Assembly: GCA_023548195.1 (NCBI GenBank)
Contig: JAJHZJ010000014.1
Coordinates: 18,797,718-18,861,717 of the forward strand
Source: Bettongia penicillata ogilbyi
Taxonomy: Eukaryota; Chordata; Mammalia; Diprotodontia; Potoroidae
Direction of reading: 5' to 3'
Length of the DNA: 64,000 bases
Each line of letters opens with the position of its first letter. The first letter of the stretch is position 1. A model generated the notes under the pieces. It worked only from the letters and a program-made list of their open reading frames with translations, ran no database searches and was not told where the DNA came from. Shown piece by piece: positions 23,140 to 34,700 of this stretch. A program made the position numbers and the translations under genes.

Positions 23140-26055
23140 AAAACTGTCATCATTTCTTATAGCGCAGTAGCATTCCATCACAATCATATACCACAGTTTG
23201 TTGAGCCATTCCTCAATTGATAGGGCATCCCCACAATTTTCAGTTCTTTGCAACCACAAATATTTTTGCTAAAAAAAATTTTGCTCTTTGCTACAAATAC
23301 TTTTGAATGTGTAGTTTCTTTTCTTTTCTGTTTGATCACCTTGGGAAATAGACCTAGTAATGGTATTGTTGGATCAAAGAGCATACGGCACAATTCCAAA
23401 TTGCTCTCCAAAATGGCCAGATAAGTTCACAGTTCTAACAATGAATTAGTTTCTTAATTTTTCCACATCCCCTCCAACATTTGTTGCTTTCCTCTTCTAT
23501 CATTTTATTTGATTGGATAGGTGTAAATGATCTCAAAGTTGTTTTAATTTGCATTCCTCTAATCAATAGTAATTTAGTGAATTTCTTCACATGACTATAA
23601 ATTGTTTTAATTTCTTCAATGAAAAAACTTCCTTGTTCATATCTTTTGATGATATATTAATTGAGAATGAATTGTATTCTTATTGATTTGATAATTCTTT
23701 AAATATGTTTGAGATACGAGAACTTCTTCCAAGAAACTGCTTATGAAAATTTTCCTCCAGTTTTCTTCTTTCCTTCTGATCTTGGCTACATTGGTTTTAT
23801 TTGTTTAAAAAAAATTTTCATTTATTGTAATTGAAATTATCCATTTTACTCCTCACACTTCTTTCTAGTCTTTGTTAATTCATAAATTGTTCACCTATCC
23901 ATAAATCTGATAGGTAATGTGTTTTATGTTCCACAAATTTTCTTCTAATATCTTCCTTTATATCTAGGTCATGTATCCATTTTGGCCTTATCTTGGTAAA
24001 TAGTATATCTGATGCCCAATTTCTGCCAGACTGCTTTCTAGGTTTCCTATTGTATTTTTCTTTCTATCAGATAATGACTTCTTTTCCCCCAAACTTAAAT
24101 CTTAACACTTGTCAGACACAAGAATATTGTAGCCATTTGTTGCTGTAAATTGCATATCTACTCTGTTCCACTGATTTACCTTTCTATTTCTTAGTCAGTA
24201 GCAGATAGTTTTGATAATTACTGTTTTATAATATAGTTTTAAGATCTAGTACTGCCAAACTTTCTTCCTTTACATTTTTCGTTAGTTCCTTTGAAAACCT
24301 TGATCTTTTTCTCTTCCAAATGAATTTTATTATTATTTTTTCTAACTCAGTAAAATAATGTTTGGGTAATTTAATTGGGATGTCATTGAATATATAGATT
24401 AATTTGGGCAAAATTGTCATTTTTATTATATTGATCATGTCTATCCATGAGCAATTAGTATTTCTCCAATTATTTAAGTACTATTTTATTTATATAAAAA
24501 GTCTTTTTTAATAATTTTGCTTATGTAGTTCCTGGCAGCTCCTTGGCAAGTGTACTCCCAGATATTTTTATACTCTCTAAAAGTATTCCAAATGTTTATC
24601 TCTGGCTATCTCTTCTGGCAGAGTTTTGTTGGTGATATACAGGAATGCTGATGATTCATGTGCGTTTACTTTATATCCTCTTATTTTACTAAAATTATTC
24701 ATTGATTCGGCTAATTTTTTAACTGACTGCTTAGAATTTTCTAAGTATATCATTACATCGTCTGCAAAAAGAGATAGTTTTATGATCTCACTCCCTATTC
24801 GGATTCCTTCTATTTCTTTTTTATTTCTTATTGCTATTGAGGATTTCCAAAACAACATTGAATAAAATTAGTGATAATGAGAATCTGTGTTTTATACCTG
24901 ATCTTACTAGGAAGGCTTCTAGCTTATCCTCATTATAAATAATGCTTGATGATGGTTTTAGGTGAATATTTCCTATCAATTTAAGGAAAAACCCGTTTAT
25001 ATCTATACTTTCAAGTGTTTTTTATGGAAATGAGCACTGTACTTTGTCAAAAGCTATTGATATAATATTCACATGATTTTTGCTACTTTTATTAAGTTTG
25101 CTGAACCATCTTCATATTCTTGGCATAAATCCAGCTTAGTCATAATGGATAATTTTTGTAATACATTGTTGTAATTTCCTAGTTGATATTTTATTTAAGA
25201 ATTTTGAATCTATAGTCATTAAAGAATTGCTGTATAATTTCCTTTCTCTGTTTTTACTCTTCCTGGTTTAGGTATCAAGGTCGTATTTGTTTCCCAAAAG
25301 TAGTTTATCCTTTATTTGCCTATTATTACAAATTATTTATTTAATATTGGATTTATCTGGTCTTCAAATGTTTGATTGAATTCACTTGTAAATCTCTTTG
25401 GTACTGGTGAATTTTTCTTAAGAAGTTCATCTATGGACTGTTCAATTTTTTTTTTCTAAAATAGATGTATTTAGATATTATACTTCCTCTTCTGTGAATC
25501 TAGGCAGTTTATTTTTTTGTAAATGTTCCACCATTTCACTCAAATTATTAAATTTATTGGCAAATAATTGGGCAAAATAACTCCTTGTAATTGCTTTGAA
25601 TTCATCTTTGGTAATGGTATATTCGCCCTTTTCATTTTAAATACTGGTGTTTTGATTTTCTTTATTTTAATCATATTAACCAGTGATTTATCTGGTTTCT
25701 TTCATAAAATCAACTCATAATTTTATTTAGTAATTTAGTGATTTTTCTCATGCTCAATTTTATTAATCTCACCTTTAATTTTTAGGTTGTCGTATTTAGT
25801 GTTTAATTGAAATTTTTAGGGTTTTTTGTTTTTCTAGCTTTTTAATTGCTTATCTAATTCATTGGCTTGTTCTTTCTCAGTTTTATTGATGCAAACATTT
25901 GGAGATATACATTTTCCCTCTTATCACTGTGTTTGCTGTATTCCATAGATTTTGTTATGTTATCTCATTATTGTTATTCTGTTTAATGCAATTATTGATT
26001 GTTTCTATGATTTGTTCTTTAACGCACTAATTCTTTAAGATTAAGTTGTTTAGGC
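23140..26055 (-). mobile_element. L1 ORF2 and C-terminus (antisense), 5'-truncated
   Basis: Read on the minus strand, it runs from just after the endonuclease (about 26,055) through reverse transcriptase (KLSLFADDVMIYLENS at 24577-24858) and the mid-C region ([15 protein letters not shown] at 24226-24438) to the C-terminus (LFDPTIPLLGLFPK and MWYMIVMECYCAI, 23029-23411). The F-A-D-D catalytic box is intact in sequence, but stops and frameshifts separate the pieces. Its last 400 bases repeat the same part of L1 as 22,690-23,130. Confidence 0.85.
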
Positions 26056-26560
26056 TTTTTTTTTTCTTTTTTTTCCCATTCTAGTAATGGATTGAGCCAT
26101 TATCTGAGATAAGTGTTTTGCAAGGAGCTAACCTGGCTAAAGCATCTGAACAACTTGCCTAATGTAATGCCTAATCCAGAATTGAAGTTGATAGAGAAAA
26201 GAAAAAGAAAACAGAAGAAGGAAAAAGAAAAAGAGAAGAAAAAGGCCAGACATCATTAGATACCCCACCAGCCACGCGTTATCCATACATGTGTTTGTCT
26301 ATCTTAGTTGTGTAAGTTTGAGCCACCTGCTCCAAAGACTAAATGTGTACAAAGAATAATATGCACCCCTGGCTTGAAGGATGCTTTTGTAACTTCTGTC
26401 CTTAACCTTCTCAGTTAAGATTCTTTAATAAAAGCTAATTAATGGCAACTGGTTGATTACTATTGAGAGTTCAACAAAATGAGGTCTTGTGAGTGATGAT
26501 ATTAGAAAACACCTCAAAATTACTCCTACTTCACTTTTACCCCTACTTTTACCTTAGAGG
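26056..26560. other. Possible LTR-like segment after the L1 break
   Basis: L1 homology ends at about 26,055. The following text has a T-rich block, an A/G-rich block (26,195-26,250) and TTTAATAAAAGC (near 26,425), which looks like a retroviral polyadenylation region. I found no terminal TG...CA pair, duplicate flanks or primer-binding site, so this remains a suggestion. Confidence 0.25.
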
Positions 26561-27136
26561 TAAACCTGCCCTTGAGGAAAAGAGTGGTCAAGTTGCTCCT
26601 TGGGAATCCATTCTTACAGATAAATGTGAGTTTGGAGAGTGAACCCAGAGGGGTTGCTACAAGAGTATGCACCCCCTATAATGGAGGAGATTGATAACAG
26701 CGTCTGAGTTGAGGAGGGTTTCCCTGTGAATAATAAGGTCCTTCACATGTTACAGTTTATAAATGACATTGTATTTGTTATAGCCATCCCAGGGTTGTTC
26801 TGGTAAATATTTAACAACCATTTCTCCAGAGGAGAAATGTATGTACATATTTTTAAATTTATTTTGCATTGACCTTTTCTCAAGTCCAATAATCAACAAA
26901 ACAATAAGCCAAGACCTAATTTGTAGCATTTGCTTCTTTGTGAGGTATAAATTTTCAAACTGAAAATTTAATAATTGACTCTAATGTGAGCCAGTTTGAG
27001 TTGACTCCAGTACAGTCCCGAGAAAACCCCATGATACTGCAAAGCCTTGTGAAAAATAAATGCAGTTACACAGAGGAGAATGACCTGTCCTTCAGAGTTG
27101 AAAAAGCAGGCTGGTTGCTTTCAAGGAAAGAGGAAG

Positions 27137-27270
27137 GAAGGAAACAAGGATTTACTAAGTGCTTACTGTGTTTAAGGTACTGTGCTAAGTACTAGGGATA
27201 CAAATACAAGTGAAAAGGGCAACAGTTTCTGCCTCAAGGAGCTTACACTTTAATAGAGGAAGACAACATA
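27137..27270 (+). mobile_element. MIR-type SINE fragment
   Basis: ATTTACTAAGTGCTTACTGT, AGGTACTGTGCTAAGTACTA and a later CTCAAGGAGCTTACACTTTA follow the 3' half of MIR/THER elements. Confidence 0.65.
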
Positions 27271-28289
27271 CAAAGAGGTCTGGAAAGCAGGTGAGGGAGG
27301 TAGAAAATGAAGATAAGCTGTATGTGGGCACAGTTTTAAATATGAGACTAAGACAGAAATAGGACAAGGAAAGGAATGAAGGAAGGCAGGTCAGATTCCT
27401 CCATAAAATAGAGGTTCCAGGAGGCAGTCACTAATGCAAGAAGTGGGAAGTTCTTACAGAGAGCTATTCCATAGATAGTAGGTCATATATTCAGAAAGTT
27501 CTCCCAGGCAGAAAGTTCCAAGCTTTGAGGGAAGTTCCCTGAGGAGCCAGCAGTGAGGTGTTGACTTCCAGAGGGAGTCAAGAATGATCTATGGAAGAAA
27601 AAGGAATTTCACCAAGTTGAGAGCATAGTTACTAACCCCAACCTTTCCATAAAAGCTAAATTTCATATTTGTAATAGAAACATTTTGCTAGTGTTGTTCT
27701 ATAGCAATGAGCCCTAGAACAACATTTCTTCTCTGTTCAATTGTTTTTCAGTTGTCTGATTCTTCTTCACCCCATTTGGGGTTTTCTTGGCAAAGATACT
27801 GGAGCAATTTTCCATTTCCTTCTCCTGCTCATTTTACATGTGAGGTAAATGAGGCAAACAGAGTTAAGTTACTTGTTCAGTCACATAGCTAGGAAATGTC
27901 TGAGGTCAAATTTGAACTCAGGGGGAGGACCCAAGATGGCAGAGTAGAAAGACTCACATATGCTAGCTCCAAACCCATAGCCCATAAATTTCCTGTAAAA
28001 AGAACTCCCCACAAATTCTGGAGCACTGCAAACCATGCAGAAACACAGTGGAAGAGATTTCCATTCCAGAGAGCCCTGGAAAGCTATCCCCAGGGGTCCG
28101 TCATGCACCAGACAGCAGAGCCCACCCCTGTGCTTCCCAGGCCGGGCAGCCCCAGAGGAGTAGATCTGAGCAGGCTTCAGGGATGGAACCTCCGGTGGCT
28201 GAGAAGGTCCCTCCACCCACAGGCGCTACTGGTCAGTGAGAGAGACTTCTGGGCTGGCCAAGAGGGGAGCAGGGGTCTCCGTGGCTCGG

Positions 28290-28360
28290 GCTCCCTCGGG
28301 AGGCAGCGGCAGAGGGAGCGGCAGAGGCAGCGGCAGAGGCAGCGGCGGGGATGGTGGCAG
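28290..28360. repeat. (GGCAGC/GGCAGA)n minisatellite in the HAL1 5' UTR
   Basis: Six-base GC-rich units with AGC or AGA endings produce overlapping Gly/Ser/Arg ORFs on both strands. These are repeat artefacts and not genes. Confidence 0.8.
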
Positions 28361-28627
28361 TGGGCGGGACTCCCAGAACAGTGGGCAGGAGCTCACGTCC
28401 ATTACTGAAGATCTCTGCATAAATCCCATGAGGTAACTGAGCCTGGGAGGCAGCCCTGCCCCCACCTGAGCACCAGAACTTAAGCTCACATTGAATAGCA
28501 GCCCCGCCCACCACTGAAAGCCCTGAGGCTGGGGAGTAGCATTTGAATCTCAGACCCCAAGCACTAGCTGGGAGGATCTAGGCAGGGGTGGACAGGAATC
28601 TCAGAAGTCAAGTAACTGGCTGGGAAA

Positions 28628-29727
28628 ATGCCCAGAAGAGGGAAAAAAAATAAGACTATAGAAGGTTACTTTCTTGGTAAACAGATGTTTCCCCCTTTCA
28701 TTTCTGATGAGGAGGAATAATGCTTGCCATCAGGGAAAGACATAGAAGTCAAGGCCTCTGTACCCCAAATACCTGAGATAGATATCCAATGGGCTCAGGC
28801 CATGGCAGAACTCAGAAAGGATTTTGAAAATCAAGTTAGACAGGTAGAGAAAAAACTGGGAAGAGAAATGAGAGAGATGCAAGAAAGCATGAAAAACGGG
28901 TCAATACCTTGGTAAAGGAGACCCAAAAAAATGCTGAAGTAAATAACACCTTGAAAAATAGGCTCACTCAATTGGCAAAAGAGGTTCAAAAAGCCAATGA
29001 GGAGAAGAATACTTTCAAAAGAAGAATTAGCCAAATGGAAAAAGAGGTTCAAAAGCTCATTGAAGAGAATAGTTCTCTCAAAATTAGAATGGAACAGATA
29101 GAGGCTAATGACTTTCTGAGAAACCAAGAAATCACAAAACAAAACCAGAAGAATGAAAAAATAGAAGATAATGTGAAATATCTCATGGGAAAAACAAATG
29201 ACCTGGAAAATAGATCCAGGAGAGACAATTTAAAAATTATGGGACTACCTGAAAGCCATGATCAAAAAAAGAGCCTAGACATCATCTTCCATGAAATTAT
29301 CAAGGAAAACTGCCCTGATATTCTAGAATCAGAGGGCAAAATAAATATTGAAGGAATCCATCGATCACTGCCTGAAAGAGATCCAAAAAGAGAAACTCCT
29401 AGGAACATTGTGGCCAAATTCCAGAATTCCCAGGTCAAGGAGAAAATCTTGCAAGCAGCTAGAAAGAAACAATTCCAGTATTGTGGAAATAAAATCAGGA
29501 TAACACAAGATGTAGCAGCTTCTACATTAAGGGATTGAAGGGCGTGGAATAGGATATTCCAGAAGTCAAAGGAACTAGGACTCAAACCAAGAATCACCTA
29601 CCCAGAAAAACTGAGTATAATACTTCAGGGGAAAATATGGCCTTTCAATGACACAGAGGACTTTCAAACATTCTTGATGAAAAGACTAGAGCTGAAAAGA
29701 AAATCTGATTTTCAAACACAAGAATGA
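28628..29727 (+). pseudogene. ORF1 of the HAL1-like element, three disabling changes
   Basis: The original start is ATG at 28628 (MPRRGKKNK). A TAA at 28718-28720 stops it after 30 codons, a frameshift lies near 28,895, and a TGA at 29536-29538 cuts the C-terminal domain; homologous text continues to the natural TGA at 29725-29727. Domains in order are a basic N-terminus, a heptad coiled coil (about 28800-29170), an RNA-recognition motif (from SRRDNLKIMGLPE) and a C-terminal domain (RPRD-type block about 29380-29700, with IRITQD). In total there are about 366 codons, close to the usual L1 ORF1 length. It is non-functional as it stands. Confidence 0.85.
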
Positions 29728-29858
29728 GAAGAAACATGAAAAAGTAAACAGCAGAGAAAAGTCATAAGGGACTTACCAAAGGTGAACTGTTTACATTCCT
29801 ACATGGAAAGACAATACTTGTAACTCTTAAACTCTTCAGTATCTGGGTAGTTGGTGGG

Positions 29859-29918
29859 ACCACACACACACATACACACATACACACACACATGTGCACA
29901 CAAGCATGCACACACATA
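29859..29918. repeat. CA-rich simple repeat in the HAL1 3' region
   Basis: Interrupted CA units lie at the place where other copies of this family also carry simple repeats, as I recall. Confidence 0.7.
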
Positions 29919-30832
29919 CAGAGACAGAGAGCACAGAGTGAATTGAATAGGATGGGACCATAAAGAAATTAAGGTAAACAGTGAGAGAGAAATGTAGTGG
30001 GAGGAGAGAGGGTGAAATGGAATGGGGTAAATTATGTCTCATTCAGGAGGCAAGCAGGAGACATTTTAGTGGAGAGAAAAAAAGGAGAGCCAAGAAAAAG
30101 ACATGAAGTTTACCCTTATCACCTTCGACTAAAGGAAGGAATAAAATGCACACTCATTTCGGTATGAAAACCTATCTTACAATACAGGAAAGTGGGGGAG
30201 AAGGAGATAAGCAGGGTGGGGGGGATGATGAAAGGGAGGGCAATGAGAGGAGGGAGCAATTTGAAGTCAACACTCTTGGAGAAGGACAGGATCAAAAGAC
30301 AGAATGGAAACAATGGGGGGCAGGGTAGGATGGAGGCAAATATAGGTAGTCTTACACAACATAACTATTATGGAAGTCATTTGCAAAATTACACAGATAT
30401 GGCCTATATTGAATTGCCTGCCTTCCCAAAGGGAATGGGTGGGGAGGGAGGGATGGGGAGAATTTGGAACTTAAAGTTTTAGGAACATCTGTTTAGTATT
30501 TTTCTTGCTACTAGGAAATAAGAAATACAGTTAATGGGGAATAGAAAGTCATCTAGCCTTACAGGACAAAGGAGAAGATAGGGACAAGAGAAAGGAAGGA
30601 TGATAGAAAAGAGGACAGATTGGTGATAGGGAAAATTAGAATGCTTGGTGTATTGGGGTGGGGGAAGGGTATAAATGGGGAGAAAATTTGGAACCCAAAA
30701 TTTTGTGAAAATGAATGTAAAACATTAAATAAATACATTTAATAAAAAAGAAAAAAATTGAACTCAGGAAGATGGGTCTTGCTGACTCTGAGCCCCAGCA
30801 CTCTATCCACTGCATCACCTAGCTGAACAAGA

Positions 30833-31555
30833 TGACAGCTAGTGAACTAAAAAGATGAATATCACATAGAGAACAATGGAAAGGCACATCGTGATTTTAT
30901 TGGGCCTCAATATATGTGTTACGAAGAAATAAAACTGTGCTACTATCACTGCAGGATTATACACATTTAGTACCTACAGAACACCTATCAAGACATGACC
31001 TGGTAGATAGATCATCAGAAGTTCCATATCTTTGAAGAACTGAGAGGCAACAAATCCCCATTCAGATTTTCAAACACCTGGAGAACTCACCCAATAAATT
31101 ATACTGGAATCAGATTTATCACAGATGAAATGTTTGCCTGCAATAACCTCAACACAATATTGATGCATTGCTACTTGGGGCTTCTGTTATCCCACGGTAA
31201 GGAATGGGGCTGCCTTATCCACAAGACTGTGGTATAGGTCAAGTGCCAGGAGTTGTTCGGCTTGTAACACTCAATCTGAGCCACAAGGTCTCCTGAAGAA
31301 GGGTTTATTTCTGCCTGGATGAATGGAGGCAAGGCAGAACTTGGGCAACTTCAAGCTATCTTTTATACTTTTCTGCTTTTCAACTAATTAATATGGGGCG
31401 GAATCTTTATCATAAGTATGTGGTGATCATTTTCTTGGAAACAACTGGTGTAGTTCATGCCTTAACAGAACAGGAATAAAGTGTGACAAGTAAGAGATAA
31501 TGTTGTACAACTCCCTTCTTTTATTGATGAGGAGGACTGGGGCCCTCAGATGGAT
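30833..31555. other. Unassigned sequence
   Basis: No gene, domain or clear repeat. There is a diffuse resemblance to an LTR between about 31,190 and 31,530, but no boundary motifs are visible. Confidence 0.3.
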
Positions 31556-31559
31556 CTAG

Positions 31560-31755
31560 CTTTACACTCTTTTGGTCAACACAACAATCCTGGGAAGTAG
31601 ATGCTATCATTATCTCCATTTTACAGTTGAGGAAATTAAGGCAAGAAGAATTTATGCACCTTGCCCAGATCACACAGCTAGAAGGAGTCAGAGGCTGAAC
31701 CTCAACTGCTCTTCATGACTCCAGGCCCAGTATTCTTTCCACTATTATCTAGGTG
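31560..31755 (-). mobile_element. MIR (CORE-SINE), antisense
   Basis: TCTCCATTTTACAGTTGAGG, TTGCCCAGATCACACAGCTA and the closing TTCTTTCCACTATTATCTAG are the reverse complement of the MIR core and head. Confidence 0.8.
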
Positions 31756-34700
31756 CCTCATGGAACAGAGAGATGAAGAAAAACCCAGCTACGTCTGTTA
31801 CTTAATTCAATCTCTTCATCACTTTCCAGCACTTTCCAGCAAGAAGGTCATCTTCTCCCACTTCACCCCCCACAAATCTCTCTCCCCAGAGAGAGGATAT
31901 TCCTTGCCTCTTAAGGAATTACCCTAGACTATGGTTTCCAAATCCCTTCAAACCCAAGCTAGAGATTCTGTGCCCTCTGTCCTCATCATTAGTTCAGGCA
32001 ATGAAAGCCCCTATTTTTCCTTTAGTTGGAGGTCTGACTGATGCTCTCATTAGTACAGGTCCACCATATCTTCAGTGAAAGAAGAGTAGCTTTGGCTACT
32101 TTCCAGCTAGTGATTTCTCTCAGCAAGATTTCTTCTCTAGCCCACTTAGTCATTGGACAGCACCACCCTGGCACAGCCACTGCCTCCTGGCCATCAGAAG
32201 GACTTCCCAAAAGATTTGGGTCAAGGCCAGGAGGCAGACTTCTCCCTTAGAGAAAGTCATTCTGTACTTCCTAGAGCATGCATTCACAAAGGACAATGCA
32301 GCCTAAGAAAGAATATTGTGCTAAGTATTTTGAAACTAGAAAGATTTTCTTAGAACATGTTTATAGGTGTAGGGAGAGGATGGGATGGGAGTGATGAGGA
32401 AGGAAGGGATAGGGTAGTGAAATTTTTACTCATGTACTATGGGTACAAATGAACTGTGAAACTCCCCTGCGAAATCATCAACGACAAGAGAACTATTTGA
32501 CTCAATCCTGCTGGATGTGCCCTGGCTTTTCTTAGAGACATCAGGGAAGCAAAAAGCCCCACTGGCCATTGATTTTCTAAAAACTTGCCCTCTGTCAGGT
32601 TGGATTTGAGGCAGTGTTGAAGAGCTTTCCTTCCCCATAACACATTTGCCTTCTTTCCACTTGTGTGCTGAAAGAATTACTTTACCGTCCCCACCTCTCT
32701 CCTCAGAGAGAGAGGGAAGTTAAGTGAAAGGGGGAAATTAAGTGAAAGGCAGAAGATTAAGACACTACTACAATTGATCAAGGGGCAATGGGATTTTTTT
32801 CTCTTTCATTTTGTCTTCCAATATTTCTCATGGGATAAGAGGGCAGCAAAGAATTCTCCATTGTGTTCAATAATTATTTAACTCAACTATGAAAACTGTT
32901 GATTTTTTTCTGGGAGGACAAAATTGATTTTATCATATATAAGATTCAATCCAGGAAATCTGGGATCTATTAGGGAGTATTTCTTGGAATGGGTTTGAAG
33001 GCATCTTCAGAAATCTTTAAGGGAACTGACTCTCTGAGCAGATACTGAAAAATCTGAACAAACACACTGAGTGTTGATGATTTCCGAATAGTAGATATGT
33101 ACTTTGGTTGCGGGAAAGGGGGTAAAAGAGGAGACCTTTGTCTATCTTTCCTTACTCTTCTGAAAGGACAGAGTATAGGAAGAGTAGGACGTAATTGACT
33201 TTAACTCCTTCCAAATAATTAAATTGAGTCTGAAAAATCATTCTGACAGATCTAGTTTCTAAAAGTAAGTTAGGTAATTGTCAAATCAAAGAAATACTTC
33301 GAAAATTCACTTTAAGAAAATAGAACAAGTTTAATGAATTATTTTAAAGAAACAAACCCAAAATCTAATTTTATTTTTAAAAAATTGAGATCTATAATAT
33401 TTTCCAATAAAAGCTCTCCCTATCCAACCTGATGGAAAATAGAACCAACACTTTTTCAGCCTTCAATGAAAACGAGGAAGGCTTTATGACTGAGGTTAAA
33501 AGGAGAGAGTTGGGTTAAGCCAAAGGGGCAGCAAGATTTTACTGTGTGCAAAAGCATTCAGACATTTGGCATTCCTTTTGCAATAAAACTTTATTGATGA
33601 TCGTTTGAAAGTTATAGCAACTCCAAAGTTATAAAACTTGTCATAAAATACCAAGCAGTCATTAGCTTACCTGACCTCTTCTCAATATAAACATTTCCCT
33701 CCAAATGTATTTTGTTCTTACCTATAAGAGGGAAAGGAAAGGAGTTAAACAGATTAAAACTTCTACTCACTGTTGAAGACAAGATATATTAAGCCTCATG
33801 ATCTATTTTTATTGCTTGCATTGGAAACAATGGAAGTTATATCTATGTATTTATATTTAGTGTTGACGAATCTTTTTGTGGAATCATTATATACTGCCCT
33901 CCCCCCTCCCCACTTCCACAACATAATTTATATTTGTCAGGACTTAAATGGCTAGAATCATACAGGTTCTCATATATTATATGTTCTTGGAGAACATGGG
34001 AAATAGGGATAGGAAATTAATCATATTTAGGGAACAGAAAGTCCCATATCTTTTTGTAAGAGCCCTCTTCTCTCCTTAGGCATGCTTTTATTTGGAAAGG
34101 GTGACATACTGCCTGCTATAGGGAGCTGTTCACAAAATGGAACTAGTTACAAGTACTCTATTATGTAACTTGAGAAGTAAATTATTTAAAATCTATGGAA
34201 TATTGTTTTGATTTTTCTATTTTAGATTTCTAGGTAGATTTCAGTCCAAGGAAAGATCAATCCTCTGTATCTTAAGTAGCAACATGTATTGAATTCATCA
34301 TTATATAATCTATAAAATATTAAAGCCAATGTCAGTTTAAAATCTTTGACAAATATCTGAAAAGGTATTGAGGAAAATAACTGAATTTAACTTGATTTCA
34401 ACAAATATCTAAAGGCTGTATTATATGTAAATTTTTATCATTTCCTATGTATAAGGTTATTAATCTACCTATATGTGTGTAGGTAGGAAATATACTATAG
34501 AAAAAAAAAACACTTTTGAGTAATTCTCATCTCTCAGGTTCCACTTTAACTGGCTTATAGTTACCTAGGATTCTGAAATTAAGTCAATCTACCATTAAAA
34601 GGCACCATGAGATATAAAAATGGCTGACCCTTCTTAGCTTTATATTGATTTTTCCAAAGCACATGAAACTCTTGATAAGTTCTTAAAACTCAAAACAAAT

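Larger units (their letters stand above)
27923..30757 (+). mobile_element. HAL1-like (ORF1-only) L1-lineage element, full-length insertion
   Basis: The element is flanked by an 11-bp target-site duplication TTGAACTCAGG (27912-27922 and 30758-30768). It begins GGGAGGACCCAAGATGGC, an L1-type 5' end, and ends in an A-rich tail after AATAAATACATTTAATAAAA. It has a GC-rich 5' UTR to 28,627, one ORF1 (28628-29727), then about 1 kb of non-coding 3' sequence. There is no trace of endonuclease or reverse transcriptase. That layout matches HAL1 (half-L1) elements, which depend on L1 proteins supplied in trans. Confidence 0.85.
27729..30832 (-). mobile_element. RTE-tailed, tRNA-headed SINE split by a later insertion
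   Basis: The left part (27729-27922) has the RTE/BovB-like tail (CACCCCATTTGGGGTTTTCT then TTGGCAAAGATACTGGAG) and the SINE body. The right part (30769-30832) ends with the antisense tRNA-like head (TCTATCCACTGCATCACCTA then GCTG). Joined around the insert they make one ordinary antisense SINE of about 255 bases. The inserted element is 27923-30757. Confidence 0.85.

Noticed and set aside
27896..28408. 170-codon ORF as a host gene
   Set aside because: It crosses the SINE/HAL1 junction and reads through the element's 5' UTR, so it cannot be a conserved gene.
28226..28514. Gly/Ser/Arg- and Pro/Leu-rich ORFs on both strands
   Set aside because: They are produced by the GC-rich six-base repeat in the 5' UTR of the HAL1-like element.
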